A stretch of DNA of 49,455 nt from Prorocentrum cordatum (taxonomy: Eukaryota; Sar; Dinophyceae; Prorocentrales; Prorocentraceae), in contig CAUYUJ010014546.1 in NCBI GenBank assembly GCA_963575745.1, positions 110,001 through 159,455 on the forward strand, given 5' to 3'. Shown piece after piece: positions 9,890-21,340 of the stretch. The notes below the pieces were generated by a model. The model was not told where the DNA came from and made no database searches. It was given only the letters and a program-made list of their open reading frames with translations. Every line of letters starts with the position of its first letter. Within the stretch, counting starts at the first letter, position 1. The position numbers and the translations under genes were made by a program.

Positions 9890-12800
9890 CTGATCCTCCT
9901 CCAGCGCCTCCCGCCGGGCCCGCAGCTCGGCCCCGGCGGACCTCAGGGCCACCACCTCCTCGACCAGCGCCTCGGCCTCGCCCACCGTCAGCTCCCGGGG
10001 GGGCAGCGGCTCCGCCTGCGCGTCCTGCTCCGGGAGCGCGTCCGCCGCGAGCACCAGCTGGTCGGCGTCCACCACGGCCCCGAGCGTGGCGACGCTGCCG
10101 CGCGCGACCGGCGGCGCCTGTCGGCTCGCCAGGCGAGCCCATGCGTGGAAGCAGAGGCCCTCCGGCCTCCTCCGGCGCGCCCAGCCGGCCTGCGCCCTGG
10201 CGGCCTGCTGGCTCGACCGCCTCGCCCAGGCACCCACGCAGGCGCCCAGGGCCCTCCGGGAGCGCGCCCTGCACTGGGCCTCGGCGGCCCGCTCCCTCGT
10301 GGCGCGCAGCCGCCCCGCCACCCGCTGCACGAGGGCGGCGTGCTCGGCGTGCTGCGCCCTGGACCTCTCGCGCGCCCGGTCGTCCTGCCACGCGCCGAGG
10401 CACGCCTGCAGCAGGCCGCGCAGCCTCTCCGCGCGCAGCCGCTCCGCCATGAGCTCCGCGGTGCCGTCGCCTCTGACGCGCTCCGACTCCCTCCAGCTCT
10501 CCATCTCCGCGGCGTGCCTGGCCCTCGCGGCCTCTCGGTGGGCGTCGCGGGACCACGCGCACAGGGTGCAGCGCAGGAGCTCCCTCGCGGCCTCCGTCGA
10601 CCACTCCTCTGCGGCCCGCAGCGCCGCCTCCTTGCTCTTCTGCTGCAGCTTCGCGAGCGGCGCCCACCTGGCCATGCACTGCTGCAGCAACCCCACCTCG
10701 CGGGCGGCCTTGAACTGGTCCGCCATCCGCTCGGCGGTGGCGTCGCCGCGCTCGCGCTGGACATGCCTCAGCTGCTCCAGCTCGGAGTTCTGCATCGCCT
10801 TCAGGCGGGCCACCTCCGCGGCCTGCGCGCCGCGCTCCTGCTGCAGGCGCGCGTCGCGGCACCACGCAGACCAAGCCGCCAGGCACGCGCGCTGAAGAGC
10901 CCCCAAGCTCTCCGAGCGCCACTGCTCCGCGACCTGCTCCGCCCGGCCCCTGCGGGCCCGCAGCTGCTGCGCACCTTCTGTCCAGCTGTCCAGGCACGCC
11001 CGCACCAGCTCGTGGAGTCTGGCCCTGACCCAACTGTCCGCCAAGCGCTCCGCGGTGGCGTCGCCCCTCTCGCGCTGCGCGTTCCTGAGCTGGTCGAGCT
11101 CCGCCGCCTGTCTCGCCCTCGCGCGCTCGCGCGAGGCGTGGCCAGCCCACGCGCCCACGCAAGAGGCCAGCAGATGCCGGCAGTGGTTCTTCTCAAATTG
11201 GTCAGCCATCCGCGCGGCCGCATCTTCCTTGTCGGCGAGCTCCCGCGACCGCTCTTTGAGACGATGAGCCTCCTTGTGCCAGTGCGCAACTGTGGCTGCC
11301 AACAACTCTTGCCCGTGGCCAATGATTAGCCGCTGCGCCATCCTTTGCGCCGCTGCCTCGCGCTCCGCGAGGTGCTTGTCGAGCTCCGCGCGCCGATGGG
11401 CCCGCTGGACCTCCTCGCGCCAGCCGGCCACAGAGTTGAGCTGCAACTCCCGACTGTGAGTGTCCCTGATCTTCTCCGCGAACTTCTCCGCCAATGCCTC
11501 GCGCTCCGCGAGGTGCTTGTCGCGCTCCGCGCGCCGATGGGCCCGCTGGACCTCCTCGCGCCAGCCGGCCACAGAGTTGAGCTGCAACTCCCGACTGTGA
11601 GTGTCCCTGATCTTCTCCGCGAACTTCTCCGCGGCTGCCTCGCGCTCAGCGAGGTGCTTGTCCCGCTCCGCGCGCCGATGGGCCCGCTGGACCTCCTCGC
11701 GCCAGCCGGCCACAGTGTTGAGCTGCAACTCTCGGATGTGGCTGTCCCTGATCTTCTCCGCGAACTTCTCCGCCAATGCCTCGCGCTCCGCGAGGTGCTT
11801 GTCCCGCTCCGCGCGCCGATGGGCCCGCTGGACCTCCTCGCGCCAGCCGGCCACAGAGTTGAGCTGCAACTCCCGACTGTGAGTGTCCCTGATCTTCTCC
11901 GCGAACTTCTCTGCCAATGCCTCGCGCTCCGCGAGGTGCTTGTCCCGCTCCGCGCGCCGATGGGCCCGCTGGACCTCCTCGCGCCAGCCGGCCACAGTGT
12001 TGAGCTGCAACTCCCGACTGTGAGTGTCCCTGATCTTCTCCGCGAACTTCTCCGCGGCTGCCTCGCGCTCAGCGAGGTGCTTGTCCCGCTCCGCGCGCCG
12101 ATGGGCCCGCTGGACCTCCTCGCGCCAGCCGGCCACAGTGTTGAGCTGCAACTCCCGACTGTGAGTGTCTCTGATCTTCTCCGCGAACTTCTCCGCCGCT
12201 GCCTCGCGCTCAGCGAGGTGCTTGTCCCGCTCCGCGCGCCGATGGGCCCGCTGGACCTCCTCGCGCCAGCCGGCCACGGTGGTGAGCTGCAACTCCCGAC
12301 TGTGAGTGTCCCTGATCTTCTCCGCGAACTTCTCTGCCAATGCCTCGCGCTCCGCGAGGTGCTTGTCCCGCTCCGCGCGCCGATGGGCCCGCTGGACCTC
12401 CTCGCGCCAGCCGGCCACAGTGTTGAGCTGCAGCTCCCGGATGTGGCCCTTCCTGAGTTTCTCTGCCATCCTCTCGGCCGCAGCCTCCCTCTCGCCCAGA
12501 GCCCTGGCACGTTGGGCCGCCCACTGGCCTTCCCGCTGCCAGGCGGCAAGGCAGCCCGCCAGCAGCTCCCTCAAGTGTGACTGCCTCATTCTCTCCGCCA
12601 CCACATCGGCGGTGCCCTCTCGCTCCTGCTGGAACTTGCGCCCCACGCGCTCCAGTCGCGCGACTTTGGACCAGGCCGCCTGGAGCCTGCCCAGGAGCAG
12701 CAAGTCCGCGTCCTCGGCCATCCTGCTCGCCACCGAAGCCGCAGCGGCCCTCACGGAGAGCTGCTGCTCCCCGTGGCGGAGGCGGTCCAGTGCCGCCGCG

Positions 12801-13553
12801 TGCTGTCGGTGCATCCGCTCCACGTTGGCGCCGCGCGCCCAGGCTGCCAAGCAGCACTGAGCGAGGAGCGCGCCCTCGGCTGCACGGAACCTCTCCGCCG
12901 CGCGCTCGGCCCTGTCGGCCCCGCGCAGGGCGCTGGCGGCGCGCAGCTCCTGGAGCTCCGACGCGTGCCTGCGGTGCATGGCCTCCCGGTGGCTGTGCGC
13001 GGTCCAGCAGGCCAGGCACCACTGCGTCAGCTCCGCGTCGTGCTGCGCTCGGATCCTGTCCGCCATCCGCTCCATGATCCCCTCGGGCAGCCTCGACCGC
13101 TCCGAGGCCTTCTGCGCACGCTCGCGCAGCGACTCCCTGCCCCAGTCGTGCACGATCCGCCGCAGCACCTTGGCGGTCTGCGCTGCGCGGAAGTGCCTCG
13201 CCACCACCTCGGCCGAGCGGTCGCCCACGTCCATCTGGGCCCGCACCCGCTGACGATGCGCGCCCCTCGCCCATGCGCCCAGGACGCGCCGCGCTGCGTC
13301 CACCACCCGCAGTCGCTGCAGCCGCTCCGCCACGATGTTTGAAGAGGCGACGCCACGGCCGACGCCAGCCTTGCGCACCTGCTCCAACTCCGCGGCATGC
13401 CTTCTCTGCAGCCTGCCGTGGCGCCACGCAGCTGCGCACCTCTGCAGCAGCACCCTGCCGTGGTTCCGCTGCAACTGCTGAGCCATCCTCTGGACCGTGG
13501 TCCGCCACCGTGCCCGCTGGCACGTTGAGGCGTGATAGAATGCCACGTGCAGT
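9890..13553 (-). CDS. W-repeat (Sfi1-like) protein, main exon (E9)
   Basis: A 3664-nt exon, about 1221 codons, lacking any stop. It encodes a highly charged, Ala/Arg/Glu-rich helical protein with 24 repeats whose core is L-L-x2-C-L-x2-W (for example 'RELLAGCLAAWQREG', 'LLAQCCLAAWARGA'), spaced about 40-47 residues. Residues in the middle form eight near-identical 47-residue units. The Leu-Leu-x3-(Leu/Phe)-x2-Trp pattern is that of Sfi1 centrin-binding repeats, but Sfi1 spacing is usually shorter (23 residues plus a linker of about 10), so centrin binding is inference. The exon starts after a 'TTACCAG' acceptor (AG|A) that restores frame with the 24753-25067 exon, and ends with CAG before a GA donor. 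Likely role: a filamentous centrosomal, basal-body or cytoskeletal scaffold. Confidence 0.85.
11330..12462 (-). repeat. 141-bp coding tandem repeat, eight units
   Basis: Inside the main exon, eight in-phase units of 47 codons are nearly identical at the DNA level, including synonymous sites ('GCGCGCCGATGGGCCCGCTG' recurs in every unit). Differences cluster at a few positions: Ala-Leu/Ala-Ala, Thr/Ser, 'DTHSRE'/'DSHIRE', and one Arg-to-Leu at the unit nearest the C-terminus. Flanking W-repeats are far more diverged, so this block is a recent expansion or is kept uniform by gene conversion. Confidence 0.95.
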
Positions 13554-13855
13554 CTGGTAAGCTTTCTGCCAGTTTTCCGAAAGACCCTCCTGGTCGTCAC
13601 ATCTCGTTGCAGGCATAGCTCCCTGGGCGCCCGAACGCTTCCCCGGCGCTTACCTAGGCGTGTCGTATGCTCGGGATGAGTTTCAAGATGGCCCAGGTAG
13701 GCCACTGCAGCTGCCAAGATGGCCCAGGATCGCCCCGAGATGCACCCAATAGCCCCTCAGAAGCGCCCAATAAATCCCAAGAGGCCATCCAGATGCTTTC
13801 AAAAGGCTACAGCAGACACTCAAGACGCTCTATGAAAGGCCTTCGGGGGGCCAAC
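13554..13855. other. intron sequence, 'GCCCAAGATGGCCC'-type short repeats
   Basis: The 3' end of the 11-kb intron of the W-repeat gene. Loose repetition of 'CAAGATGGCCCAGG' and 'CCCAATAGCCCC' occurs at 13680-13790, like the segments at 23940-24400 and 31840-32700. No gene seen. Confidence 0.5.
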
Positions 13856-15360
13856 AACATTATTCCCAAGCGTGCTGTGATGTTGGGTCCTCGTTTTGAA
13901 GAGACAGCGCCCCGCGTCCTTCTCTATCCTCTCCTCCTCCTCCTCCTCCTCCTCCTCCTCCTCCTCCTCCGCCCTCTCCTCCCTACCTCACACTCCCATC
14001 TGTACCCCTGCCCTCCGCATGTCCATGACAGCACACCCCTTACACGGTTCGTGGCCCCAGAAGGGGGCTCCACCGAAGGTCCCAATGGCAATGCTTGCAC
14101 ACGTCCTCCGCACCCAGCCCAGCACACCCCTCACCCGGTTCGTGGCCGCATAGGGAGCTCCACAGAAGGCCCCGCTGGCAATGCTCGCATGCGTCCCCCG
14201 TGCCCATGTCGGCACACCCCTCACACGGGAGATCCACCGAAGGCCCCATTGGCATTGCTCGCACGCGCCTCCCGCAACCATGTCGGCACACCTCTCACAC
14301 TGTTCGTGGCCCCATAGGGAGCTCCACCGAAGGCCCCAATGGCAATGCTCGCATGCAACCCCCGCACCCATGTCGGCGGCACGCCCCTCACACAGTTTGT
14401 GGCCACGTACGGAGCTCCACCAAAGGCCCCAGTGGCAATGATCGCATGCGTCCCCCGCACCAATTTCGGCAAACTCCTGAAACGGTTCGTGTCCCCATAG
14501 GGAGCTCCACCGAAGGCCCCAATGGCAATGCTCGCATGCGTCCCCCGCACCCATGTCGGCACACCCGTCACACGTTTCGTGGCCACATGCGGACCTCCAC
14601 CGAAGACCCCAATGGCAGTGCTCGCATGCGCCCCCCGCACCCATGTGGGCAGGCCCCTTACACGGTTCGTGGCCCCATAAGGCGCTCAACAGAAACCCCA
14701 ATGGCAGTGATCGCATGCGTTCCCCGCGCCCCATTTGGCACACCGCTCACACGGTTCGTGGCCCCCTAGGGAGCTCCACCGGAGGCCCCAGTGACAATGC
14801 TCACCCATGTCGGCACACCCTTCAGACGGTTCGTGGCCACACACGGAGCCCCACCGAAGGCCCTGGGTGGCCGTGCTCGCATGCGTCCCGCGTGCGAATG
14901 TTGGCAAACCTCTCATGCGATTCGTGGCCCCGCGTGGAGCTCCAACGAAAACCCCGATGACAATCCTCGCATGCGTCCCCCGCACCCATGTCAGCACACC
15001 CCTCACACGGTTCGTGTCCACATCTGGAGGTCCACCGAAGGCCCCAGTGGCAGTGCTCGCGTGCGGCCCCCAGTACCCATGTCGGCACCCCCTCATACGG
15101 TTCGTGGCCCCATAGGTAGCCCCACCGAAGGCCCCAGTGGCAGTGCTCGCATGCACCTTCTGGCACATTTCGGCATAGCCTTCAAACGTTTCGTGGCCCC
15201 ATAGGGAGCTCCACAGGAGACCCCAGTAGCAGTGCTCACCCATTTCGGCACACCGTTCACACACTTCGTAGCCCCATAGGGAGCTCCACCGAAGACGATG
15301 CTGACAACTGCGCTACTCACAACGGCCTATCATTGGGCCCTTCGCCTGGCCATATTTTGG
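13856..15360 (+). repeat. satellite-bearing element S, copy 1
   Basis: A composite element. Its left end is 'GATGTTGGGTCCTCGTTTTG' with 'GAAGAGACAGCGCCCCGCGT', followed by a CCT microsatellite (13930-13970). Then come about 15 tandem units of about 91 bp ('GGTTCGTGGCCCCATAGG', 'GAGCTCCACCGAAGGCCCC', 'GCTCGCATGCGTCCCCCGCA'), and a right end containing 'TTGGGCCCTTCGCC' at 15335. The same ends and units occur, inverted, at 25624-27548. The unit is not a multiple of three and ORFs in it are artefacts. Confidence 0.9.
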
Positions 15361-15416
15361 TAATGCTGGTTTGCACTGTTTGTCGCTTTCCAATCTCTTG
15401 GATCCAAGATCGGCCA

Positions 15417-15677
15417 GTTTGACAGGGAGGCCCAGCCAACAGCTTCGCCTCAGGCGAAACCGAACTCCAGTTCGGTTGTATCGCAGTAGCGAAAATCCCA
15501 ATGCAAGAGGGGATGCCATGTCAAGTAAAAGGGGTTGCTTTTAAGTATCAATAGCGATAGTGTGCCTCGCGGTGAAGCACCGTCAAATATGGGCGGCCGG
15601 CCGCTTTGAGCCAAGGCGGCCGCGGGCGCACGCTCGCTTCCACCCCCTACATCCCCCAGCTCGCTTTGGAGTCGGGG
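15417..15677 (-). repeat. 3' LTR of the copia element
   Basis: About 260 bp matching 23645-23911. It holds 'GGGAGGCCCAGCCAACAGC', a twin hairpin at 15442-15475, and 'TGGGCGGCCGGCCG', and ends near 'GGAGTCGG'. The second hairpin stem reads CCGAACT/AGTTCGG here against CCGAGCT/AGCTCGG in the other LTR, a compensatory pair change. No clear TG..CA ends or target-site duplication could be fixed by eye. Confidence 0.85.
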
Positions 15678-15816
15678 GGGGGGAGACGAAGCGTGCGTCC
15701 GCCACCCGTAAAGCAGGAACAGTTCAGCAGCTAACCTATACAAAGACAGGAAAGGAGACAGGCCCAAAGGAGTTGGACCCGCCAGCAAGTTGCCTCGCAC
15801 ATGCATGACATACTCA

Positions 15817-16581
15817 TCAGGCGGCGTCAGAACTTGATGTCAGGCTGGCCCGATATGGCGTATGTCTCTTCAGGTCATGTTTAAAGGTCTGTATACCTCC
15901 CATGACTTGTAGGAGCATCTCTCTGTCGATGCTCCCCTTGGTGTGTCCATCCGCAGTCATGTCGCGGGTATCACGCCACTGAATTCTATGCGCGATTCCA
16001 CGCTCCAGCATCTGTCGTATCCAAGTGATGTGTCCTAACAGGGTACACTCAGTCGGCTTCCTCAAGTCTTTGCTTGACAAGGTCTTACAAACATACTCAG
16101 CATCGATGGTCAAGGTGACCTTGATCCTCAGGCCACCCAACTCAAGTATGTCTTTCAACTGGGTGGGCGTGGGTGGCCCCGCGTGGAACTCGTGCAGAGT
16201 CACAATCGTGGGATGACAGTCCTCCAAATTATGGGCTGCTGCACGCGTCTCTGCTGAGTAGCTTGAGCGGACTTGCAAGCGGTGAGACTTGCAGTGCGCA
16301 TCAATCAGGCGAACGACAGGCTTGCCAGCTGACGTGTTTCCACGTCGTAGCAGGTTTGCCCCGCGAGTGCCATAGCCTTTCTCGTCGTCGTCGGCGTCTC
16401 CACTCCGGCGTCGATAGCCTGAGTCGCTATGTAAGTCGACCGCGCCCGTGGGATTCATCGCCTGGTAGACGATCTTCTTCGGGTAGGCCTGTAGCTTTCT
16501 GGTGATCGCGTTCAGTCGTCGCACTTGAATATTGGTCGGTTTTGGACACGCTGTAGAGATACAACATATACCATCAATCAT
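15817..16581 (-). pseudogene. copia RNase H domain
   Basis: A 254-residue open stretch whose four acidic RNase H positions are all visible: Asp53 in 'DLHSDSGYRR', Glu111 in 'SYSAETRAA', Asp160 in 'TLTIDAEY' and Asp211 in 'RDMTADGHTKG'. The final 'DGHTKG' is the usual copia RNase H ending. The N-terminal region 'RRLNAITRKLQAYPKK' is the RT-RNase H connector typical of these elements. It is out of frame with the preceding reverse transcriptase: a frameshift near 16540 follows an in-frame TGA at 16578-16580. Non-functional as it stands, but the domain is otherwise intact. Confidence 0.85.
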
Positions 16582-17429
16582 ACCTGGGTGATCAGTGCGT
16601 ATGCCAACGTACCTCTGAGACTGACGAACATGTCTGCCACCATCTTGGTCGCTTGAGCGTCGGCGTCAGCACCGGTCAGTTCAGGATGTTGTATAGGACG
16701 GAGCTGTTTAATATATTCATCTTGATCCAAAGTGACATTGCAGTCCTCATCCTTGGTGTATCTCACAGCACAGTCCGTGTATGTGTGCTTGTTGAGTTTA
16801 CACTTACCGAAGGTGTCCTCGACGCATTTGACATACTTGTCAATAGTGTCCTCAGTGCTGGCCAGATTAATGTCATCAACATGCTTGGCCGTGAGCAACT
16901 TGTTGCTCGTCTCGAACTCCTCGTCGTCTGGCGTAGGTCGGAGGCCAAATCCTCTGGTGGTTCTCCTGAGCTTAAGTGAGGAAGCCCGTGGGGCATCCCT
17001 AGTGCCTGTGCCCGGTTTCAAGCGCTGCAAACAGTGCTTTGACTCGTCGTAGTTCTCAAACCCTGGAAGAGTACGGAGCACAGTTGCCGATCCAGGCGGC
17101 AAGGTAAAGCGCGCCACACGTTCCTTTTCACCTGTTGCCTCAGCGAGTTCCCGATAGGTCAATCCCTTCAGGAAGGCCATGTTGATGTCGAGGGAAGCAA
17201 TGATTCACTGCTTCTTGCACGCTGCCGTGCTGGCAAGTAACCTCTGGCTTGACCTTCTGGCTGTTCCCGAACATGTTTCCACGTCGAAAGCTTCGAGGTC
17301 CACGAAGCATCGAAGTACCAAACGAAGTCGGATGGTACGTTCCATCTCACCCTTTTCGTTCTTCACGAATTTCCAGTTGTATACGTACCTTGAAGTCATG
17401 ATGTTCGACGCTATGGCTATCTCCTGCAT
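16578..17429 (-). pseudogene. copia reverse transcriptase, C-terminal part
   Basis: Starts with 'IMTSRYVYNWKFVKNE', 'TIRLRLVLR' and 'DLEAFDVET', the fingers region of copia RTs (Pfam RVT_2 family). It continues through 'LDINMAFLKGLTYREL' and 'ARFTLPPGSATVLRTLPGF' to the catalytic box 'AKHVDDINLA', where copia elements carry [YH]VDD, then 'YIKQLRPIQHPEL' and 'FVSLRGTLAYALITQV'. Two stop codons interrupt it, TGA at 17205-17207 and at 16578-16580. Both sit where related elements, from memory, have Trp. The N-terminal piece of the same domain lies 2 kb away at 19507-19650. Confidence 0.85.
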
Positions 17430-17555
17430 TTTTACCTAACAACGAAGACTGATAGGTTTCTAATGGGGTCAAAAGATAGCCTCTGATGACTCCCGAAGGG
17501 GGTCTGGGCGGGAGCCGGACAAGCGAGAACCAAGCTCGTTTTAAGCAAACAATCG

Positions 17556-18045
17556 CACACTTCGTGCTCTTCGACCTCCCAGAACTCCATTCCCGGGCCA
17601 CATTTTGAATGCCCGGAGCCAACTGTAGGCCACTTCGTGCTCTTCGACTTCCCAGAACTCCATTCCCGGGCCACATTTTCGATGCCCGGAGCCAACTGTA
17701 GGCCACTTCGTGCTTTCGACTTCCCAAAACTCCATTCCCGGGCCACATTTTGAATGCCCGGAGCCAGCCGTAGGCCACTTCGTGCTCTTGGACTCCCCAG
17801 AACACCATTCCCGGGCCACATTTTGATGCCCGGAGCCAGCTGTAGTCCACTTCGTGTTCTTCGAGTTCCCAGAATTCCACTCCCGGGCCACATTTTGAAT
17901 GCCCGGAGCCAACTGTAGGCCACTTCGTGGTCTTCGAGTTCCCAGAACTCCATTCCTGGGTATGATTCTGAATGCCCGGGGCCAGCTGTAGTCCACTTCG
18001 TGCTATTCGAGTTCCCAGAATTCAATTCCCGGGCCACATATTGAA
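17556..18045 (+). repeat. 71-bp tandem repeat, seven units
   Basis: Units contain 'CCACTTCGTGCTCTTCGA', 'CCCAGAACTCCATTCCCGGG' and 'CCACATTTTGAATGCCCGGA', starting at about 17559, 17630, 17702, 17775, 17848, 17920 and 17993. It forms the left part of the block that splits the copia reverse transcriptase. Confidence 0.95.
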
Positions 18046-19345
18046 TGCTGAGGCAGGCTGATGCTGAGGCTGAGGCAGGCTGAAGCTTCGGCAGGCTGAG
18101 GCTGAGGCCGAGGCTGAAGGCCGACTGAGGCTGAGGCTGAAGCAGGCTGAGGCTGAGGCTGAGGCAGGCTGAGGCTGAGGCTGAGGCTGAGGCTGAGGCT
18201 GATGCAGGTTGAGGCTGAGGCAGGCTGAGGCCGAGGCCGAGGCTGAAGGCAGACTGAGGCTGAGGCTGAAGCTGAGGCAGGCTGATGCTGCGGCAGGCTG
18301 AGGCTGAGGCTGAGGCAGGCTGAGGCTGAGGCCGAGGCTTCAGGCAGACTGAGGCTGAGGCTGAATCAGGCTGTGGCTGAGGCTGAGGCTGAGGCAGGCT
18401 GATGCTGAGGCAAGCTGCGGCTGAGGCTGAGGCTGATGCAGGCTGAGGCTGAGGCAGGCTGAGGCTGAGGCCGAGGCTGAAGGCAGACTGAGGCTGAGGC
18501 TGAAGCAAGCTGAGGCTGAGGCAAAGGCAGGCTGAGGCTGCGGTAGGCTGAGGCTGAGGCTGATGCAGGCTGAGGCTGATGCAGGCTGAGGCTGAGGCCG
18601 AGGCTGTAAGCAGACCGAGGCTGAGGCTGAAGCAGGCTGAGGCTGAGGCTGAGGCAGGCTGAGGCTGAGGCTGAGGCAGGCTGATGCTAAGGCAGGCTGA
18701 GGCTGAGGCTGAGGGCAGGCTGAGGCTGAGGCAGGCGGAGGCTGAGGCTGAGGCTGCAGGCTGAGGCTGAGGCTGAGGCTGAGGCTGAGGCTGAGGCAGG
18801 CTGGCTGCAGGCTGAGGCTGAGGCTGAGGCTGATGCAGGCTGAGGCTGCGGCAGGCTGAGGCTGAGGCCGAGGCTGAAGGCAGACTGAGGCTGAGGCTGA
18901 AGCAGGCTGAGGCTGAGGCTGAGGCAGGCTGAGGCTGAGGCTGAGGCAGGCTGAGGCTGAGGAGGCTGATGAGGCTGAGGCTGAGGCAGGCTCAGGCTGA
19001 GGCAGGCTGAGGCTGAGGCCGAGGCTGCGGGCAGGCTGAGGCTGAGGCTGAAGCAGGCTGAGGCTGAGGCTGAGGCTGAGGCAGGCTGAGGCTTAGGCTG
19101 AGGCTGAGGCACGCTGATGCTGAGGCATGCTGAGGCTGAGGCAGGCTGAGGCTGAGGCTGAGGCAGGCTGAGGCTGAGGCCGAGGCCGACGGCAGACTGA
19201 GGCTGAGGCTGAGGCTGATGCAGGCTGAGGCTGAGGCAGGCTGAGGCTGAGGCCGAGGCTGAAGGCAGACTGAGGCTGAGGCTGAAGCAGGCTGAGGCTG
19301 AGGCTGAGGCAGGCTGAGGCTGAGGCTGAGGCAGACTTAGGCTGA
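18046..19345 (+). repeat. AGGCTG minisatellite with higher-order pattern
   Basis: About 1.3 kb built from 'GAGGCTGAGGCTG' and 'GCAGGCTGA'. A longer landmark, 'GAGGCCGAGGCTGAAGGCAG', recurs irregularly every 120-280 bp, so short units have been amplified in larger blocks. The Pro/Gln/Ser-rich minus-strand ORFs across it are artefacts of its hexamer periodicity. Confidence 0.97.
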
Positions 19346-19506
19346 GGCTGTGACTGCGACTGCCGTTGCCGCTGCGACTGTCATCGCGAATGCGACTACG
19401 ACTGCGCGAACAGCAGAATTCTACAACTGGGTTCTCATTTGAATCTCAGGGGGATGCTTCCAGATATGCTCCTACACATCGCTGTTAGGTTGCTTTGCCG
19501 GGAAAA

Positions 19507-21005
19507 TTAAGAACTCATTGTCGAACCACGTCTTGAGCTCAGTGAAAAGGGCCTTCGATATTTTCTCGGGATTTGCCTGAATGTCAGCTTTGGTGAGGAG
19601 GTCGTCTTCCTTGACGACCGCAGCTCGCTTTGCAGCGGCAGTAACATATACTCGCAGTGGTCACCCGGTCGGCGTCTAACAACATGTGTTGCTGCTCGGA
19701 CAAGACCACCTTTGACATTTCTGTCGTGAAGCACAGTGCAACGTACCGGCCGTTTTCGTCATAGTCGAGTCCGTAGCTGTCGTCTTCGACCATGGTGCAC
19801 AGGGGGGCGTAGTACGTCTCCTCGGTATCGGGATCGTGAGTGCGTCCCCACTTCGGCAGGCTTCCCCGCTGTTTATCAGCTACAGTGATCAGCACACTCT
19901 GATCAGGAACCATCTGTGTGGGTACGGTAAAGAGGTCTTCTAGTGGAGCTACCTCCAACAATTCCTTTTCCCCTCGCAACTCTGCGTACCATACCTCCAT
20001 GACATGTGACTCAAGATCAGCTTCTGATTCCTTGTAGATCGTAGACAGCCGTCCGTCATCATGTTCTGGTTCGGCTTCTGAAGCCTCTCTTGCGGCTCCT
20101 TCAGGCGTCGGCGCGTCAGCCAAGTCCTCAAACTTTGACACGTCCTGATCGAAGCCTGCCTGAGGTTTAGTGGACTTCAGGCATTGGATGATTCGTGAAT
20201 GTGCTAATCCAGTGATATCATGTAGATTCAGAGCAGTACCTTCTGCTTCATGGTAATGGAATCCTGGATTCACGTCGTTGTCGTAATGGACCAATGTGCA
20301 GCTGTCAGCATAAGTAACCGGGGGTAGCTTATGTATACTCTTGGCTAATCTGACCGAAACTACATTCTCGATGCGAAAGAAGTTTCTGACGAGATATTGT
20401 AGAGCCAAGCGTACCTTTGGAGATAGGCGATTTGCCGTTGTCATCGGAAGCGCACCTGTCTTGGTCGGCACATAGCCAAATGTCAACGCAGGTCTCCCCG
20501 CTGACAGGTAGCTACGAATATCAACACTGTACGTAGTGCGTTGTTGTCGGGCCAAATTATTACACATAGCTTTTGTTTGTTCAATTTCTGTGACTGTAGC
20601 AGGGAGGTAATCCTTCTCCGTCAGCTGCTTGTCGTATGGCGTTCTGTTGGGGTCAGAACAATAGCGCCGACCGTCCCCATGTGACCAAACCCACGGTGTT
20701 CTTTTCAACTTCGGGCTTCTTGACGGGCGTCTCACGGCACAGCCGAGGAGCCTGTGATCGGCATAGCTGGGGCATGTACAGCGAGCGCCTCTGTGGCGCT
20801 TTCGATCCTCGATGATGGCCCTCTTGTGATCGCGCACGATCAGCTTTTGCTGCGATTTGGTCTGTCCCTTCTTCGAGCGAATGATTTCGCCAGTATCATT
20901 TTGTTTGGCTTGGCGAAGAGAATGCCAGTGTCGAATTTGATGTTCGGTCCAACCTTCGTTCAACCAGTATTCCATCTGATCTGCAGGTATGTGCTGACGA
21001 GCCAA
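19507..21005 (-). pseudogene. copia pol, middle region and RT N-terminus
   Basis: An ORF of 473 codons (19584-21005) whose last part shifts frame near 19645, at a TATAT run. It then reads 'KADIQANPEKIS' and 'FTELKTWFDNEF', the conserved N-terminal entry of dinoflagellate-type copia RT. It ends at a stop just before the minisatellite block. Upstream of that point I do not recognise a domain: no clear integrase HHCC or DDE motif is visible. Cys-rich 'CTCPSYADHRLLGC' near residue 77 could be a degenerate zinc-binding site. Assigned to the element by position, strand and the RT continuation. Confidence 0.65.
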
Positions 21006-21340
21006 TCCAGGTGTATTCCAGCCTTTTAGACGCTGTACTTCACCCTCTGAATCTCCTTCTCCTCGATGTTGATCATCTTGGGGCGGGTTTCCCCGCAGAC
21101 GTTCCCTCCTTGGGGGGGTGTGCGCTCATGGCGTCTTCCCTGGCGGGCCGCTTGAAGTTCCCGCCTCAGGGGGGTGAAGGCGCTGGGCACCGCTGGAGCG
21201 AGCGCCGCTGCAGCGGGCTCGCACCTGATCCGCTGAGAAACTGGGGGCTCGACCGCGACGTACCGCGCGGCCATCGTCTTCCTCTTCGTCCTCGTCGCCC
21301 ATTGGCGAAAGACTTGGATCGTAGTGATATTTCTTCTTCC

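Noticed and set aside
11345-12580. A 411-codon plus-strand ORF opposite the main exon
   Set aside because: It is the antisense of the 141-bp coding repeat. The minus frame is longer, has the W-repeat pattern, and continues through diverged repeats on both sides.
13988-15264. Long ORFs in the 14-15 kb and 26-27 kb arrays, looking like Cys/His-rich repeat proteins
   Set aside because: The unit (about 88-91 bp) is not a multiple of three, frames drift, and both strands are equally open.
13990-15310. Regular repeats resembling a CRISPR array
   Set aside because: Units are contiguous satellite repeats of about 90 bp without unique spacers, in a eukaryotic genome with no cas genes.
18046-19345. 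Pro/Gln/Ser-repeat protein on the minus strand
   Set aside because: The hexamer minisatellite is open in many frames and lies inside a broken retroelement.
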